From Fasciolopsis buskii (Eukaryota > Platyhelminthes > Trematoda > Plagiorchiida > Fasciolidae), in NCBI GenBank assembly GCA_008360955.1, contig LUCM01004907.1:1-64000 (forward strand): DNA of 64,000 bases. Reading direction: 5' to 3'. Both the position numbers and the translations under genes were made by a program. Positions within the stretch are counted from its first letter, which is position 1; each line of letters begins with the position of its first letter. Positions 39,701 to 48,575 of the stretch are shown one piece after another. Below the pieces are notes generated by a model. The model saw nothing but the letters and a program-made list of their open reading frames with translations, did not search any database and was not told the origin of the DNA.

Positions 39701-42700
39701 TAAAAGTAAATCAGGCAGCTATCAAAAGAATGCTAAATAATGTCCGATCTTTTTTCGCAAAGGCACGAGAACGGTAACTGATAGTGCAGCCCTATAACAC
39801 AGAGCTGATAGCGAACACCAAACCGAACGGGCAACTGCCTTCAAGAAAGCTGAAGTAACATTGAGGGCTTCCACCGAGGGACATAGACTCATCGCAGTTT
39901 TTCTACCTGTGGGAAAACGATCCGACGGTAGTCGTTTCAAATCAGAAAGTTTCGGCACTGCAAGATGTATGCCAATGTGTTTTTCCAATCCTTTTTGACT
40001 TTTCTCCTGTTATATATCCAGGCTTAATTAAAAAGACTTTAAAATTCTTCGCCCGGGGTCTATCAGTTATTAGCCATATGTCCGTCGTACCACTACCTTA
40101 ATCTACGTGAGCAACACTTATCAGCATGTGAGAAATTTGCTGACAAAATTCTTTCAGATCCCACGCATCCTCTGCACAACGATCTTTCAAAATGTCGCTC
40201 TCATATTTCAACATGATCCGTTTTTCGTTCCATATCCTCTAGAATGAATATCTATAGGAATTCCACTGTCACATATTTAACACGAATTTTGACAAACCGT
40301 GACCGTGTTTTAGTCGAATTCCTGAGTAACCTGTCATAATGTGTTATGATTATTCTTCGATGAGTTCTAATATATTTTTTTACGAGGCGATGAGTGTTAT
40401 TTTACTTATTTATTTTTCCCCTCTATTTTAATTTCACCTTCACAATTTTTGAGTGAAATGAGATATTATTAATTGTACGCAAAAGTCTACACAATACAAT
40501 ACAATACAATAAAAACAAGAATTCCCGATCATACCGGTATTCACATTTCGCAATATTCAAATAACGTATCGCCTAACGATTCCTTATTTATTAATACGAT
40601 CCGCAATACATTCGGTTCTGATTATGGTGATTGTCGAATCACCATTAATTCAACTGAAAATGTCAGACCTGTCTGAGAAACAATCCTGTACACCATTTGT
40701 TATCATCATGACCGGGCAAATAAACGCGATAATTCTTGGTCCACATCTAATCTCTATTGGACAGCTTTCAGGTTCATTGGATTTTCACAACTGCGTCCGA
40801 CTTTCTGCATTCGGACATTCATTTACACGAATGTCTCGAACCATGCTAATTCAGCTGGTTGTCTGCCTACAAAATTCGTCTATCCATTATAAGAGGCATA
40901 AAGTACAAACTATCTACACTATGTTACGAAAGTAAATGCATGAAGCGATACACTGAAGAGAAATTTCTTCACATTTAGAGTCTCTCAAGATAGTTTAACG
41001 TTACTCATATAGGTACAACTAGCAGTGACTCTATCCACGAACTTGGGCGATACATGAAATCGATCTTGGATTCTTGGAACGGAAGAAAAATACGGGAAGA
41101 TAACACAATCTAAGAACATGCAGTTGGTATCACTAATAACTGGACAACCAAAAAAGGTTTGAAAATAAAATTGTTCGTGGAATCACATGACCACAGGTAC
41201 AGATATACTAATCCTTAAATGAAACTAGCAGATTTGTTTTGAGATTCCAATACGAAACTTACTTTTCCGGTTTGGTAGTTCGCGGATCGACTGTATAAAT
41301 GAATTGGGAAACTCTGGCAGCTCTTTTTTCTAACGTGCTCAGTTTAATCCAGTTTAACAATTTTCTTCTCCATCGCATAAATGATGCAGGGGACAAACTG
41401 TCACGAGCCCCGTAAATGATACGCATGGCATTCACAAAGTTGGTCATCTAGGTTGTGAAATCGGAACGTTTCCGTTGGGCATATACAGATAAACGGCAAG
41501 AAAGGGTAAAAGGATTTTGTCGAATGGAGTAAGTGAAAAGAAATGGAAGTGTCTGGAACCAGGGAGTATGTCCACCAGCCAGCCAGCCAGCCAGCCAGTC
41601 AGTCAGGCAATCATTGGATGATAATTCGCTATTTTATGGTAATATGACCCACAGTTTTTGAGTCGATGTTTTTTTTTGATTACTTCTACTCACTGTTCAC
41701 TGTAAACCGCTGTAGGTTTTCCACTTTCCCTCAGATTTTGTGCTTGTGTTAAAGTACAAACGTATGATTTTTACAAAAAGAACGATTGATCAACGAGTAT
41801 TCGCAGAAATAAACAAGCATCTCATCGCGATAGAAACAATCATGAAGTTGGGTTAAAGCGTCGTTGGTATCATTTATGGACTTTAATGCAAGCCTCCAAA
41901 TAGAATTGAAATAGCCCGTGTGAGCTAGCGGACAGTAACCGTGCAAATCAGTGACAGACAGGTGCAACATCATGTGGTGAAGTTCAGTAAACCGTTCAGA
42001 GCCTTCCCGGTAGCGTAATGGCTAAGGCGTTCGACTCAGAATCGTTCGTCCCTGTTCGGGTTCGCGTGCCAGTTCGGGCGCGGTCGATATGCACTGCTGA
42101 TCATTCCTAACTAGGATGAGACAGCTGTACAGTGCTTCAATGGTTTCCTTATGGTGAGTTGAGTGATCATATCACATGGTGAATTATTTCATGAAAATAT
42201 TTCTTTCTCAAAATCGTTCCTTCTGTCCCCATATATTTTGTCTGGCACTGTTACCGTCGGATTAGTAATGCCGCGCTCGTTAATGCTGCCGACAGGAATC
42301 TGGTGATTAAGTACGTTCGTTTGACCGGAACGAATCTTAATGACTAGTTTCGTTTTCACACATGAACCGATGATCTGGCACTGCCGTACATTCGGTGGCA
42401 GGATGGGTCGTACAGTTTGGTCTAATAACACGCACTGGGGGGGGGGACAACACGTGATTTTGAGCGTGAAAACAAGTTAACAATCTAGATGTTGTAATTG
42501 TTAGTTCAATATTAGCACTGGTATTTGTAAAAATTGTTGACGCGAAGCGGTGGCCTCGTTTATCATTAGCATGAAAGAAAATCGATTGTCCGATTCCATT
42601 GGTTATTTATTCTTCATGTGCGCAACGAACAAAAAACGTAGACATCCAAGCTTGTCAAAGTCACGCGCATGCCTAGCATTTTACGTAGACAATAACCTAT

Positions 42701-45700
42701 TTGGAACATTGTTGCCTGCTGATGGCCGTCCAATTTCTAATCGAAAGAAGTAACTATTTCACGTGGAACATTTATTATTGTCATCAAACTGATATCATTT
42801 AGAATGCATGAATCTATTTGTTGGATCGATCTTGTTAGGTTAACTCCCTGGTTCGGATTTTGAACCAACGGTTCATGGTGATCGTAGAACAAGCGGGTAT
42901 CGAATTAACGAGTCGCAGGGAAATCAGACATTACCTGATTAGCGATTTAATTACTTTGACTAAGCATTGAAATTTTTCACAAAAAACAACCACCAAATAA
43001 CTCGAGTGAACTCATTCCTTCTATTGGTAGATTATAACCTTGCATTTCACAAAACCGAGAAAGTCGTTGTGCGGCACTTGATTTCCCCAAGTAGTTGAAA
43101 AGACCCCATCATCTTACTGGATTTATGACGCTTGGGAATAAAACAAACATGGATTTTTCATCCATAGGTTGCTATCATCACTGATCCTGTGGTAGACAAC
43201 TGGCTAAACGAGCACAGATAAAAAACTCACTCTAGTTGATGTTCGTTTTGGTTCTTCCGAATTCTCCACCGCATAGTTACCGTAAGTGAGCAGATTGTGA
43301 TCTGAGAAAAAAATACATCAAACGTTATTATTCCGTCAAAATGGTCCTAGTTCAAGTGGTCACAGAGTTCTGACCGTGAAGTTAGACTTTTAAATAATAA
43401 ACACTTTCGCACTCGTTGCGATGATATCTCGTCAGTGGATAAATATAGCTCTCTGCGATCATGTGCACGCGTAAGATGTTTGTCCTTGGATTTGGCCACT
43501 GTTAACAGCGAACTGGAATTATGACCACTTAACCCAAAGTTAATAACTACCGCCTATTAAGATAAATGTGCTGCTTTTTGTTCCCGTGGTACAAAGTGTT
43601 ATGGATTCCTAGGGACTCGATCCCACGCAAAGAAAACGGTGATGTGTTAATTTTCCGTGAATTGCATCAACTAAGTTACGAATTCGTACGAAAATGTGCT
43701 TGGACATACCGTAAACGGACCATTGGATGGAGTTCAAATCCTGCTGAATTCTACCCTTTATCTAAGTGACTAGTAGAGAAAAAAGACCAGTATTGCGGAA
43801 TGTTAGTATTTCGCATTACTCTTTTCAACTGCTTATGTAAAACAATCTGTGAACATAATATATTTGATGGGATGTTCTAATCCAATATCTAAATTTAACG
43901 GAAAATGATTCTTCATGTCATTCTCCATCTGGATATAGAGACCCTCCAAGGAGTCCGTCCGGAATCAGATGGTTGTAAAACCGTCCGGAAACATTCTGAC
44001 TGTGAACCAGGTCGGAACTGTTCTTTGCGTTGGTTCGAGATTGGGATTCGTTTGCTTCTCTTTGGACATTCAACATTCAGTGGAGTCACCATTAGAAATG
44101 AGTACTATTAAATGGGTAATGGATGTGGACAAGATATTTAGCCAATGATCTTTAACCTTAATCAATCTCTGTATGCTGCTTGATCCTCGATGGTGAACAA
44201 AGGACATGTTGACCAGTTCAAAATCATTTCAGGGCTCATACCGGACTGGATCACTCTAATCATGTCTACCCGAGATTTGGAGGCATTCCGTCACCGATGT
44301 CGGCTGCAAATTCTCTTGAAAACTGTGAACAAGGAAGCTCTAAAAGCACGATGAAGCACTGGGTTGTTATTGGTAAACTTTTCGTTTCCCTCCAACACCG
44401 GTGATTGCATTATTTCGGGTGTACTCAACATTGCCTCCAAACGGAATTAGTCTCGACTGCCAAAAACGGAACCAGTATCATTGCGATGGATTTGAGTGGG
44501 CAAGATGAGCGCTAAGAAATGCAAATTTTGTCGGCGTCTGGCCACGGGACTTGGTCGGCACTGATTGGCTTAGAAAATCTGCCCAGTGGCTTATTGATGC
44601 ATTTGCCCTTGTTAGAGAACAGCTCATACCATTTTATTCAAAAGACTCATTTAGACCCTAAGATTTGTTCAACAATGTTGCAATTAGTTCTAACGAAATG
44701 TACTCAGCTGATGTGGAATCCTATTTTACAAAAGAACCTCTTCATGAAAAAGTTGATTTCTTTGGGTGATATAACTTTCACACACAACTTTCCTTTACCT
44801 ATTCCAGTTGAGTACAGTAAAGAGGTTATTCTTTTACTCTCTAAAACACTCGTTCTAATTTTGAGCGGAAAGTATTCAGACAGGTTGGACGTCGTCATCT
44901 GAAGTCATTTGGATCCAACCTTCATAGACGTGTTTTGGGGAATGATCGTGTAATAATATTTTTTGAAATTCTCTCTCTGGAGGTGTAACGTTAAAGATAT
45001 CATGATTATTTCGTGACATGCTTGAAGTATGAGTAGACAGGACATGTCCCATATTCACTGGAGCTCATCACACTTTGGGAACTGAAACTTGGAATGGTTT
45101 AGAACCATATAAGGTCGAATTAGTTAATGTGTGGCAACCAGCCGCCTGTCAGCGACTTGCTGCTCACCACCAAGATGATAGAAATTTAATACTTCTGTCA
45201 ATATTATTAACTGCATCCATCCCAGCCTTTGTTGCCCATGAAGATGAAAAAACAACCGTTTATCGTTTTTAGATATTATATTAACCAAACGTCCGGATGG
45301 AAGGTTGAAACACATCTGCCCTAAAGCCACTTCGGGTGGACTTTATTTATAACTCTCTACTTTCGAACACTGTTCGACAGAGCGTAGAAAACCTAGTCAT
45401 GAGGAATTACAAAGCGAGGAATGGTTCGAAAAACAAATGTTATTAACAAGCGCTTAACCGTAGAATTTTACTGAATAACATCGGAGTTCGAGAAAACTAA
45501 ATAAAGACGATCATTGTCGAGAAGAAAGTTTCAATTGCTTTGTGACCATTTACTTAACCAAATTAATATAAATTTTAAGTCGGCCATTAGGCGCTCGTAC
45601 CCAAGAGCACAACTCTGTCCATTGCAAAAAGGTTAGGCTTTGAACGTAACTCCGTCTGACATGCTGATCTAAATGTCTAAATGTCATCAGTTCGCGTGAA

Positions 45701-47787
45701 GTTGCTACGATGCATACATTAGCGAAACGAATCGCTACTTGACTCGACGAGTGTCATTCGAAACTGGTTGTCAAAATCGATGGCTCAATTTCCGTGACCT
45801 CATATGCCAAATCAAAATCGTTCACGATCGAAAAGAGTGTCAACGAAATGTTTGTATCACGTGGCACTTGTTCATTGTCCTAACAAGTTCGATAAACGGC
45901 TTAAGCGTCAATGAAGCCAACTTATCCGGGATATGGAACGGTGATTTAATGGTACAAAGAACGCAAACTAAGTAGACGGATTCAACCGTCAAACATCGTA
46001 ACTCTTTTGCGTAACTTCTGTATGGCTGTCCCTAGAAAGTGTATGTGCATGACAAAACTGAAAGTAAATCCCTCCTACCTCTTGGCCAAGTCGTAGACTA
46101 AACACCACGTCCCTCCTTCCAGCCGTCCCGAGTATGTCCAAAACAACACGAAAATGAAGGCAACGTGCAGGCAGGAACAAGGCACCGAAGACGACTCAGA
46201 GCGATTATCTCAGTCGGAGGACGACTGTCTTCACCCAACACATGACGAAGCACTTCGTCATTGCTCGCCCAATCCCACCACCAAACACAAACAATGTTTA
46301 GAAGACGTCAGTGGCCGAACACAGAAAGTCACCGAGCATCATCAACACGGATAGGCCAAGTCTCGCAACTCAAAATAAGAACATTATCTGTGGCATTGTA
46401 CACTCTTCACTTGAGAGAAAGCCAGATGTCATGACGGCACCACAAATGTCTTAGGTTCGCGGAAGCTGTTCTGGCTTTCGCAATTCGTGATGAGACCTCC
46501 TCCCCAACACCTCCGGCAGGTGTGATCAGACTCCTGAGGTGTTTGAAGATACTAACTACCGCTTCCGAATCAAAACCAAGGGTGAATGTAGACACAGGTT
46601 CCTGTCAATCTTGAAGAATTACCTTGCATTTTGAAGGTACACAGCACATACCGTGTGTGGATACCTCAATCGCCAAGCGGTCTAACGAGCGTTGAATTTC
46701 TTGTGCATTTTCACTCAGCAACACAATATCATCTGTACATTCTAAGTCGAAAACTCTGTCCACTGAGAGGAATTCAACTTTACCGTCCAAAAGACGAGAT
46801 AATGCGTTCTGTAGAATATCCTATACGACGAAGTCAAGAAGAAAAGGGGATATAGTGCATCCTTGGCGTCCTTCACTTGAGTCGTGAAGGCCGTCCAAAA
46901 TCCCTAATCCGACCAGACGCATGATGGTACGACTTTTTTAATCTTTTACTTGCTTTATTAATGAAATAGCAATGCGCACCGTTTTTCGGGAAGAGGACGG
47001 CGGTCAACAGAAGGCTGCCAAGTGGGAAAGTTGACCGGCCGTGGGAGGATTCGAACCCGCGACCCTCAAGTCCAAACGGCACGACATTATCCGACTGGCC
47101 ACCGCCATATACTTCCCAGGTAGTCCATTCCTCAACAAACTGCCACAGTGCAAACCCATCAATCAGACGAAATGGAAGTGGATATCCATTGAACTCTATC
47201 GTGAATTAAGGCACACTAATGAACAACCTGCAGTGGCTCGCAAAACTTTAGCATAACTTCAACAAAATATCGTTTTCGGTTTATTTAAAGATCACACTGA
47301 AGTTATTCGGAATTGTGCTGATACTGTGTGAACCTACCACCAGGTTATGCGCTGATGAATTTGAGACACGGTCCGTCTTCGAGACAGAGACTAGCATGGG
47401 CATGCAGCACAGTTCATTGACTGTTTGCGCGTTCTCCTGTGATTTCGAGACAGACATAATTTGGGTAAGTCCTGTGACAAACACTTGTTCTTTATACTCA
47501 TAAAGAATTGGGAAATTGGTCTGTAACATTACGGCAGAATAACGCCCTACTCGAAGGGGAATAGGAAATATTCATGGTACCAAGGCGTAGCATACTCACC
47601 ATGCCTTTCCACGATAACAGAGGTGTACCGTCTGGATCCAACAGACGGGGAAGTAAACATGCGCATCATGTCTTGCACCCGATTAAATCGGATTGCTGAA
47701 TCCATCTTGCCAATAGATATATCGTTTAGGCTGTAGCTTGAACTGCTTGTTGAACCCGATTCCGTAGGCCAAATTAATTTGTTCATG
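24429..47787 (-). CDS. Multi-exon gene of unrecognised family
   Basis: Seven exons link in order with matching phases: 47787(?)-47600, 47471-47338, 42434-42255, 41447-41263, 35482-35362, 29895-29653 and 24749-24429. The joined protein of about 440 residues starts with a Ser-rich segment, continues through a beta-rich stretch (TKLVIKIRSG), a basic region (FMRWRRKLLNWIKL), a likely coiled coil (IREHLWNELKAH to KRMRKEVKELAHKEYL), and ends in an acidic Ser/Thr-rich tail. I do not recognise the family and assign no function. LNX lies upstream on the same strand, about 5 kb away. The gene continues past 24429, since the last donor is consensus; a possible terminal exon is at 14826-14646. Introns are 0.1-6 kb and full of retroelement debris. 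Exon choice is by eye, and skipped or extra exons are possible. Confidence 0.65.
25555..26350 (+). mobile_element. Ty3/Gypsy gag remnant
   Basis: The plus strand carries FHGWYKRIEDTFTVQLA, DATKVKLVLRKL (25.82-25.91 kb), then after a frameshift DTFTKTFG and SLFNTRFQCLQIV, IQDTGDFIRYQPDF. The W-Y-K-R-x-E-D, V-x-L-x-L-R-K-L and SLFN-R-Q-C-L series is the capsid-like part of Gypsy gag proteins common in flukes. Frameshifts and stops show it is dead. No protease or RT follows. Confidence 0.7.
26500..26935 (-). mobile_element. RTE/CR1-like RT C-terminal fragment
   Basis: The minus strand reads GRIGWSDRVSNIEFRNLV, then SRLRWLGHVLRMTNTRLPYR, ALFCVPSKE, and after a frameshift MTWQRGIRKCTAKLGKVG, GWGPKD and NRGQWRSCCHFLS. 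RWLGHVLRM and the W-Q-R-G, G-W-G-P, QWR series are the conserved C-terminal tail of this fluke retroelement family. It is quite well preserved. Next to it, 26.90-26.95 kb holds an inverted repeat (GGATTGGATGGAGTGACCGG against its complement at about 26.88-26.90 kb). Confidence 0.8.
27631..27660. repeat. (TA)n microsatellite
   Basis: An uninterrupted TA run of about 15 units in an intron of the unrecognised gene. Confidence 0.95.
29653..29895 (-). CDS. Unrecognised gene: sixth exon
   Basis: The acceptor CTCCCATTACAG| and consensus donor CATCTA|GTAAGT give 81 codons in phase 0. The exon opens with a highly charged helix (KRMRKEVKELAHKEYLRV), then a probable turn region INWGPLTHEELACLHDQY, then a Lys/Thr/Pro-rich stretch with QGKKVAPYMHIPKVKTK and YHNISHL. 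Codon use and splice sites support a real exon. The family is not recognised. Confidence 0.7.
31136..31306 (+). mobile_element. tRNA-derived SINE, family 1
   Basis: The A box reads GGTGGCCAAACGGATAAG and the B box GGGTTAGAATCC (one change from consensus). The body CGGTCAACTTCCCTACTCGG and TTGGCCGCGGCCCC is followed by the TTAATAAAGGAAGCAAAAGG tail. It lies in an intron of the unrecognised gene, opposite strand. Confidence 0.85.
32068..32150 (+). repeat. Short repeat shared with 21.05 kb
   Basis: Second copy of the short repeat described at 21040-21120. It lies in an intron of the unrecognised gene. Confidence 0.6.
33724..33892 (+). mobile_element. tRNA-derived SINE, family 1
   Basis: The A box is slightly diverged (CGGTGACCAAGCGGATAAAG). 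The B box is GGTTCGAATCCC, then CCGGTCAACTTCCCCACC, TTGGCCGCGG, and the CTAATAAAGGAAGTAACAG tail. The minus-strand open frames over this stretch are antisense of the SINE. Confidence 0.85.
34300..34402 (+). mobile_element. RTE/CR1-like C-terminal scrap
   Basis: The frame IRLRCLGHAMHMLADALPR followed by CTVPSRA matches the RLRWLGHVLRM..LPYRALF segment of the family. Only about 100 bases remain, in an intron of the unrecognised gene and on the opposite strand. Confidence 0.55.
35362..35482 (-). CDS. Unrecognised gene: fifth exon, coiled-coil-like
   Basis: A good acceptor (CCCTCCAATCAG|) and donor (AAGAAG|GTAATT) bound 121 bases. The first base finishes the split codon; 40 codons follow: RFQMQKIREHLWNELKAH, EFCLNNFIEQEKLCKRL, EAVKK. 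Charged residues and regularly spaced Leu suggest helix or coiled coil that continues into the next exon (KRMRKEVKELAHKEYL). Confidence 0.7.
36185..36425 (+). mobile_element. Jockey-like C-terminal remnant
   Basis: The frame HLFACEKFTHKILSSPADYR corresponds to the EKFADKILSDPTHPL stretch at 40.14 kb and to the last part of the Jockey-like copy near 7.3 kb. Only the extreme C-terminal region remains. It lies in an intron of the unrecognised gene, on the opposite strand. Confidence 0.6.
36509..36650 (+). mobile_element. tRNA-headed SINE, family 2, diverged
   Basis: The head GTTAGCGTAATGGCTAAGGT, then ATCGTTCGTCCCGGGTTTGCG, matches the 42.0 kb copy. The hammerhead-like part (36597-36640) is badly decayed, with CTAACAA for the first core and GATAAAAC for the second. 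Confidence 0.7.
38240..38350 (-). repeat. Possible Penelope-type 3' end motif
   Basis: The minus strand reads TTGAGAAAGACCACCCAGGG followed by TAGTCGAAACGTTGACG. Motifs of the form GAGGAAG..GTCGAAACGTTG commonly follow the endonuclease of Penelope-like elements in animals. No RT or endonuclease frame is recognised next to it, so the call is tentative. Confidence 0.35.
40085..40340 (+). mobile_element. Jockey-like C-terminal remnant
   Basis: Reading across two frameshifts gives CEKFADKILSDPTHPL, LSKCRSHIST and then NIYRNSTVTYLTRIL up to a stop near 40338. This is the conserved C-terminus of Jockey-like RT proteins after the RT domain. It is the same family as the remnants at 6.3-7.4 kb and 36.2 kb. 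Confidence 0.65.
40489..40512. repeat. (ACAAT)n pentanucleotide repeat
   Basis: Four to five tandem ACAAT units. Confidence 0.9.
41263..41447 (-). CDS. Unrecognised gene: fourth exon, strongly basic
   Basis: The acceptor TTTCACAACCTAG| and consensus donor GAAAA|GTAAGT frame 185 bases. They encode MTNFVNAMRIIYGARD, SPASFMRWRRKLLNWIKL, STLEKRAARVSQFIYTVD and TTKPE. The RWRRK..NWIK stretch is strongly basic and amphipathic. The exon ends two bases into a codon, which the next exon completes as Asn. Confidence 0.7.
41572..41608. repeat. (CCAG)n tetranucleotide repeat
   Basis: CCAG/CCAGT repeats of about seven units (ACCAGCCAGCCAGCC.., CAGTCAGTCAGG), intronic. Confidence 0.9.
42001..42160 (+). 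mobile_element. tRNA-headed SINE, family 2, with hammerhead-like core
   Basis: The head TAGCGTAATGGCTAAGGCGT and a B-box-like GGGTTCGCGTGCC give a pol III-type promoter. At 42091-42135 the element has the layout of a type I hammerhead ribozyme (separate entry). Related copies are at 36.5 and 50.5 kb. Schistosome Sm-alpha elements are SINE-like repeats with hammerheads, so this looks like their counterpart (inference). Confidence 0.75.
42091..42135 (+). ncRNA. Degenerate type I hammerhead ribozyme-like motif
   Basis: Layout: helix I 5' strand GCACTG (42091-42096), core CTGATCA (consensus CTGATGA, one change), helix II TCC TAACTA GGA (42105-42116), core GAGA (consensus GAAA, one change), a 2-bp helix III (A-C..G-T), then the cleavage position after GTA and helix I 3' strand CAGTGC (42130-42135), fully complementary to the 5' strand. 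Two core changes predict that this copy is inactive. The sister copy at 50.58 kb keeps CTGATGA. Confidence 0.6.
42255..42434 (-). CDS. Unrecognised gene: third exon, behind a C10 polypyrimidine tract
   Basis: The acceptor is a run of ten C followed by AG (G run on the plus strand at 42437-42446). The exon has 60 codons, phase 0 at both ends: CVLLDQTVRPILPPNVRQC, then KTKLVIKIRSGQTNVL, HQIPVGSINERG and ITNPT at the donor ACG|GTAACA. The middle looks like beta strands but matches no family I can name. The donor is moderate; it was picked because phase 0 fits the next exon and the open frame ends soon after in a stop. Confidence 0.6.
46133..46930 (-). mobile_element. RTE/CR1-like RT remnant copy B
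   Basis: On the minus strand this carries the same LECTDDIVLLSENAQ box (about 46730), KCKVILQD-stop, VSTFTLGFDSEAVVS, and SRIAKARTASANLRHLW. The two peptides of 61 and 62 residues are identical to those at 10680-10865 and 10875-11063, including both premature stops. Copy B lacks an 8-base stretch present at about 11298 in copy A. Its flanks differ: on the 3' side it continues into CLHFRVVLDI, and on the 5' side it keeps a clean GRQGC-type frame. Confidence 0.88.
46933..47108 (-). mobile_element. tRNA-derived SINE, family 1, abutting RTE copy B
   Basis: On the minus strand the A box is GGCGGTGGCCAGTCGGATAA and the B box GGGTTCGAATCC, followed by CGGTCAACTTTCCCACTTGG and a TTAATAAAGCAAGTAAAAG tail. 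Its 3' end lies within a few bases of the 5' break of RTE copy B. Confidence 0.85.
47338..47471 (-). CDS. Unrecognised gene: second exon
   Basis: The acceptor GTTTGTCACAG| lies only 128 bases after the previous donor. The exon (134 bases) completes a Gly codon and encodes LTQIMSVSKSQENAQ, a Cys pair, MLVSVSKTD and NSSAHNLV, ending at GTG|GTAGGT in phase 0. Both splice sites are plausible, and the reading frame fixed by the first exon is the open one. No domain is recognised. Confidence 0.6.
47600..47787 (-). CDS. Unrecognised gene: probable first exon
   Basis: The frame stays open from a stop at about 47817, with in-frame ATGs at 47807 and 47787. From 47787 it encodes MNKLIWPTESG, a run of serines, then RFNRVQDMMRMF and RRYTSVIVERHG. 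The donor CATG|GTGAGT is consensus. No good acceptor is seen before the ATG, so this may be the initiator exon. An acceptor AAGCAG| near 47742 would instead make it an internal exon. The codon is split after one base, which fits the next exon. Confidence 0.6.
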
Positions 47788-48202
47788 ATGGTGCACCAAT
47801 GATCCAAAACAGTTTAGATCCTATTTATCAGTAACCCGGCTGGTGATCCAAACAACAACAGTTAAGTTTCTGCCTGTCTATCCACACAACAATCACATGT
47901 GCTTCTATTGGGCTGAGCGCTCAATGTTTCGCCTGTGTAATTGATTTATTCAAACACCGGCTAGCATGTGACCAGAAAAGAGCCGCCGACTACAAACGCC
48001 ATTATATGAAATGAGATTTTGCAATTCTACATTAGGATCGAGGATAATGCACACCGTTTCATGGAAGTAAAAATATGACATTGAGGAGGATTGAGCTAAG
48101 ATGGCGTATCAGGAATCAAAGAATTAGTCCACCAGAAGAAAACTAAATTAAAGGCATCAGGACCACATGAAAACAACGCGAAAGGCGAAGCCGATCTCTC
48201 TC

Positions 48203-48291
48203 TTATATATATGCCCCAGAATATACAAATATATATATATATATAGAAGCAGTATATATATGTATGCTGCTTCCATATATATATATGTACG
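48203..48291. repeat. AT-rich tract with hairpin GAAGCAG..CTGCTTC
   Basis: TA runs flank the inverted repeat GAAGCAG (48246-48252) and CTGCTTC (48267-48273), separated by TATATATATGTATG. Both sides extend into complementary AT runs, giving a long cruciform-capable palindrome. One arm is the GGAAGCAG sequence that begins the Penelope unit at 1583. Confidence 0.8.
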
Positions 48292-48575
48292 TTCTGGGTC
48301 ATTCTGCCCTCGTTCCTAAGGCTGGCTCAGCCCAACTGACGAAGAATTATCAACGAATCACAGTTGTGTTTCTTTTGTGAACTCCTCGACGAAGAGCTTC
48401 CATGCGCACTCCTGACGCCACAAATTCGATTCTGGTGAGAAATATCAATCAATTCGGAGTGTACAAGTATGTGGATGTTTGGACAAGAGAGCATCGGATA
48501 CGCATACCTGACGAGCGACAATAACCGCGAAACCGGCCGTGTGCTCCCGGGTAAATTTTGTTCACTCATCCAGAT
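48290..48575 (-). repeat. Penelope 3' unit, copy 2, two partial units in tandem
   Basis: On the minus strand, 48575 to 48370 matches the unit at 58.8-58.63 kb (WMSEQNLPGSTRPVSR). Just after it, 48330 to 48290 matches the sequence that stands before the unit at 58.88 kb (TTAGGAACG..GCAGAATG). So the end of one unit is followed by the start of another, as expected for the tandem arrangement known in Penelope-type elements. An AT-rich hairpin follows at 48.2-48.29 kb. Confidence 0.65.

Larger units (their letters stand above)
35483..41262. other. Intron of the unrecognised gene
   Basis: It contains the Jockey-like ends, one family 2 SINE and a possible Penelope end. Plus frames of 106 codons (37396-37716) and 101 codons (37899-38204) show no family motif and no clear splice sites. 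Confidence 0.5.
42435..47337. other. Intron of the unrecognised gene, with RTE copy B and a SINE
   Basis: Outside the repeats, plus frames of 127 codons (44519-44902) and 65 codons (45075-45272) are unrecognised. A minus frame at 45058-44876 looks exon-like but its phase does not fit the neighbouring exons. Confidence 0.45.

Noticed and set aside
44876..45058. Minus frame considered as an exon of the unrecognised gene
   Set aside because: Its acceptor phase does not match the preceding exon, and the donor is weak.
13722..47108. tRNA genes at the four family 1 SINE sites
   Set aside because: A and B boxes are present, but no closed acceptor stem; all four share a non-tRNA body and tail.
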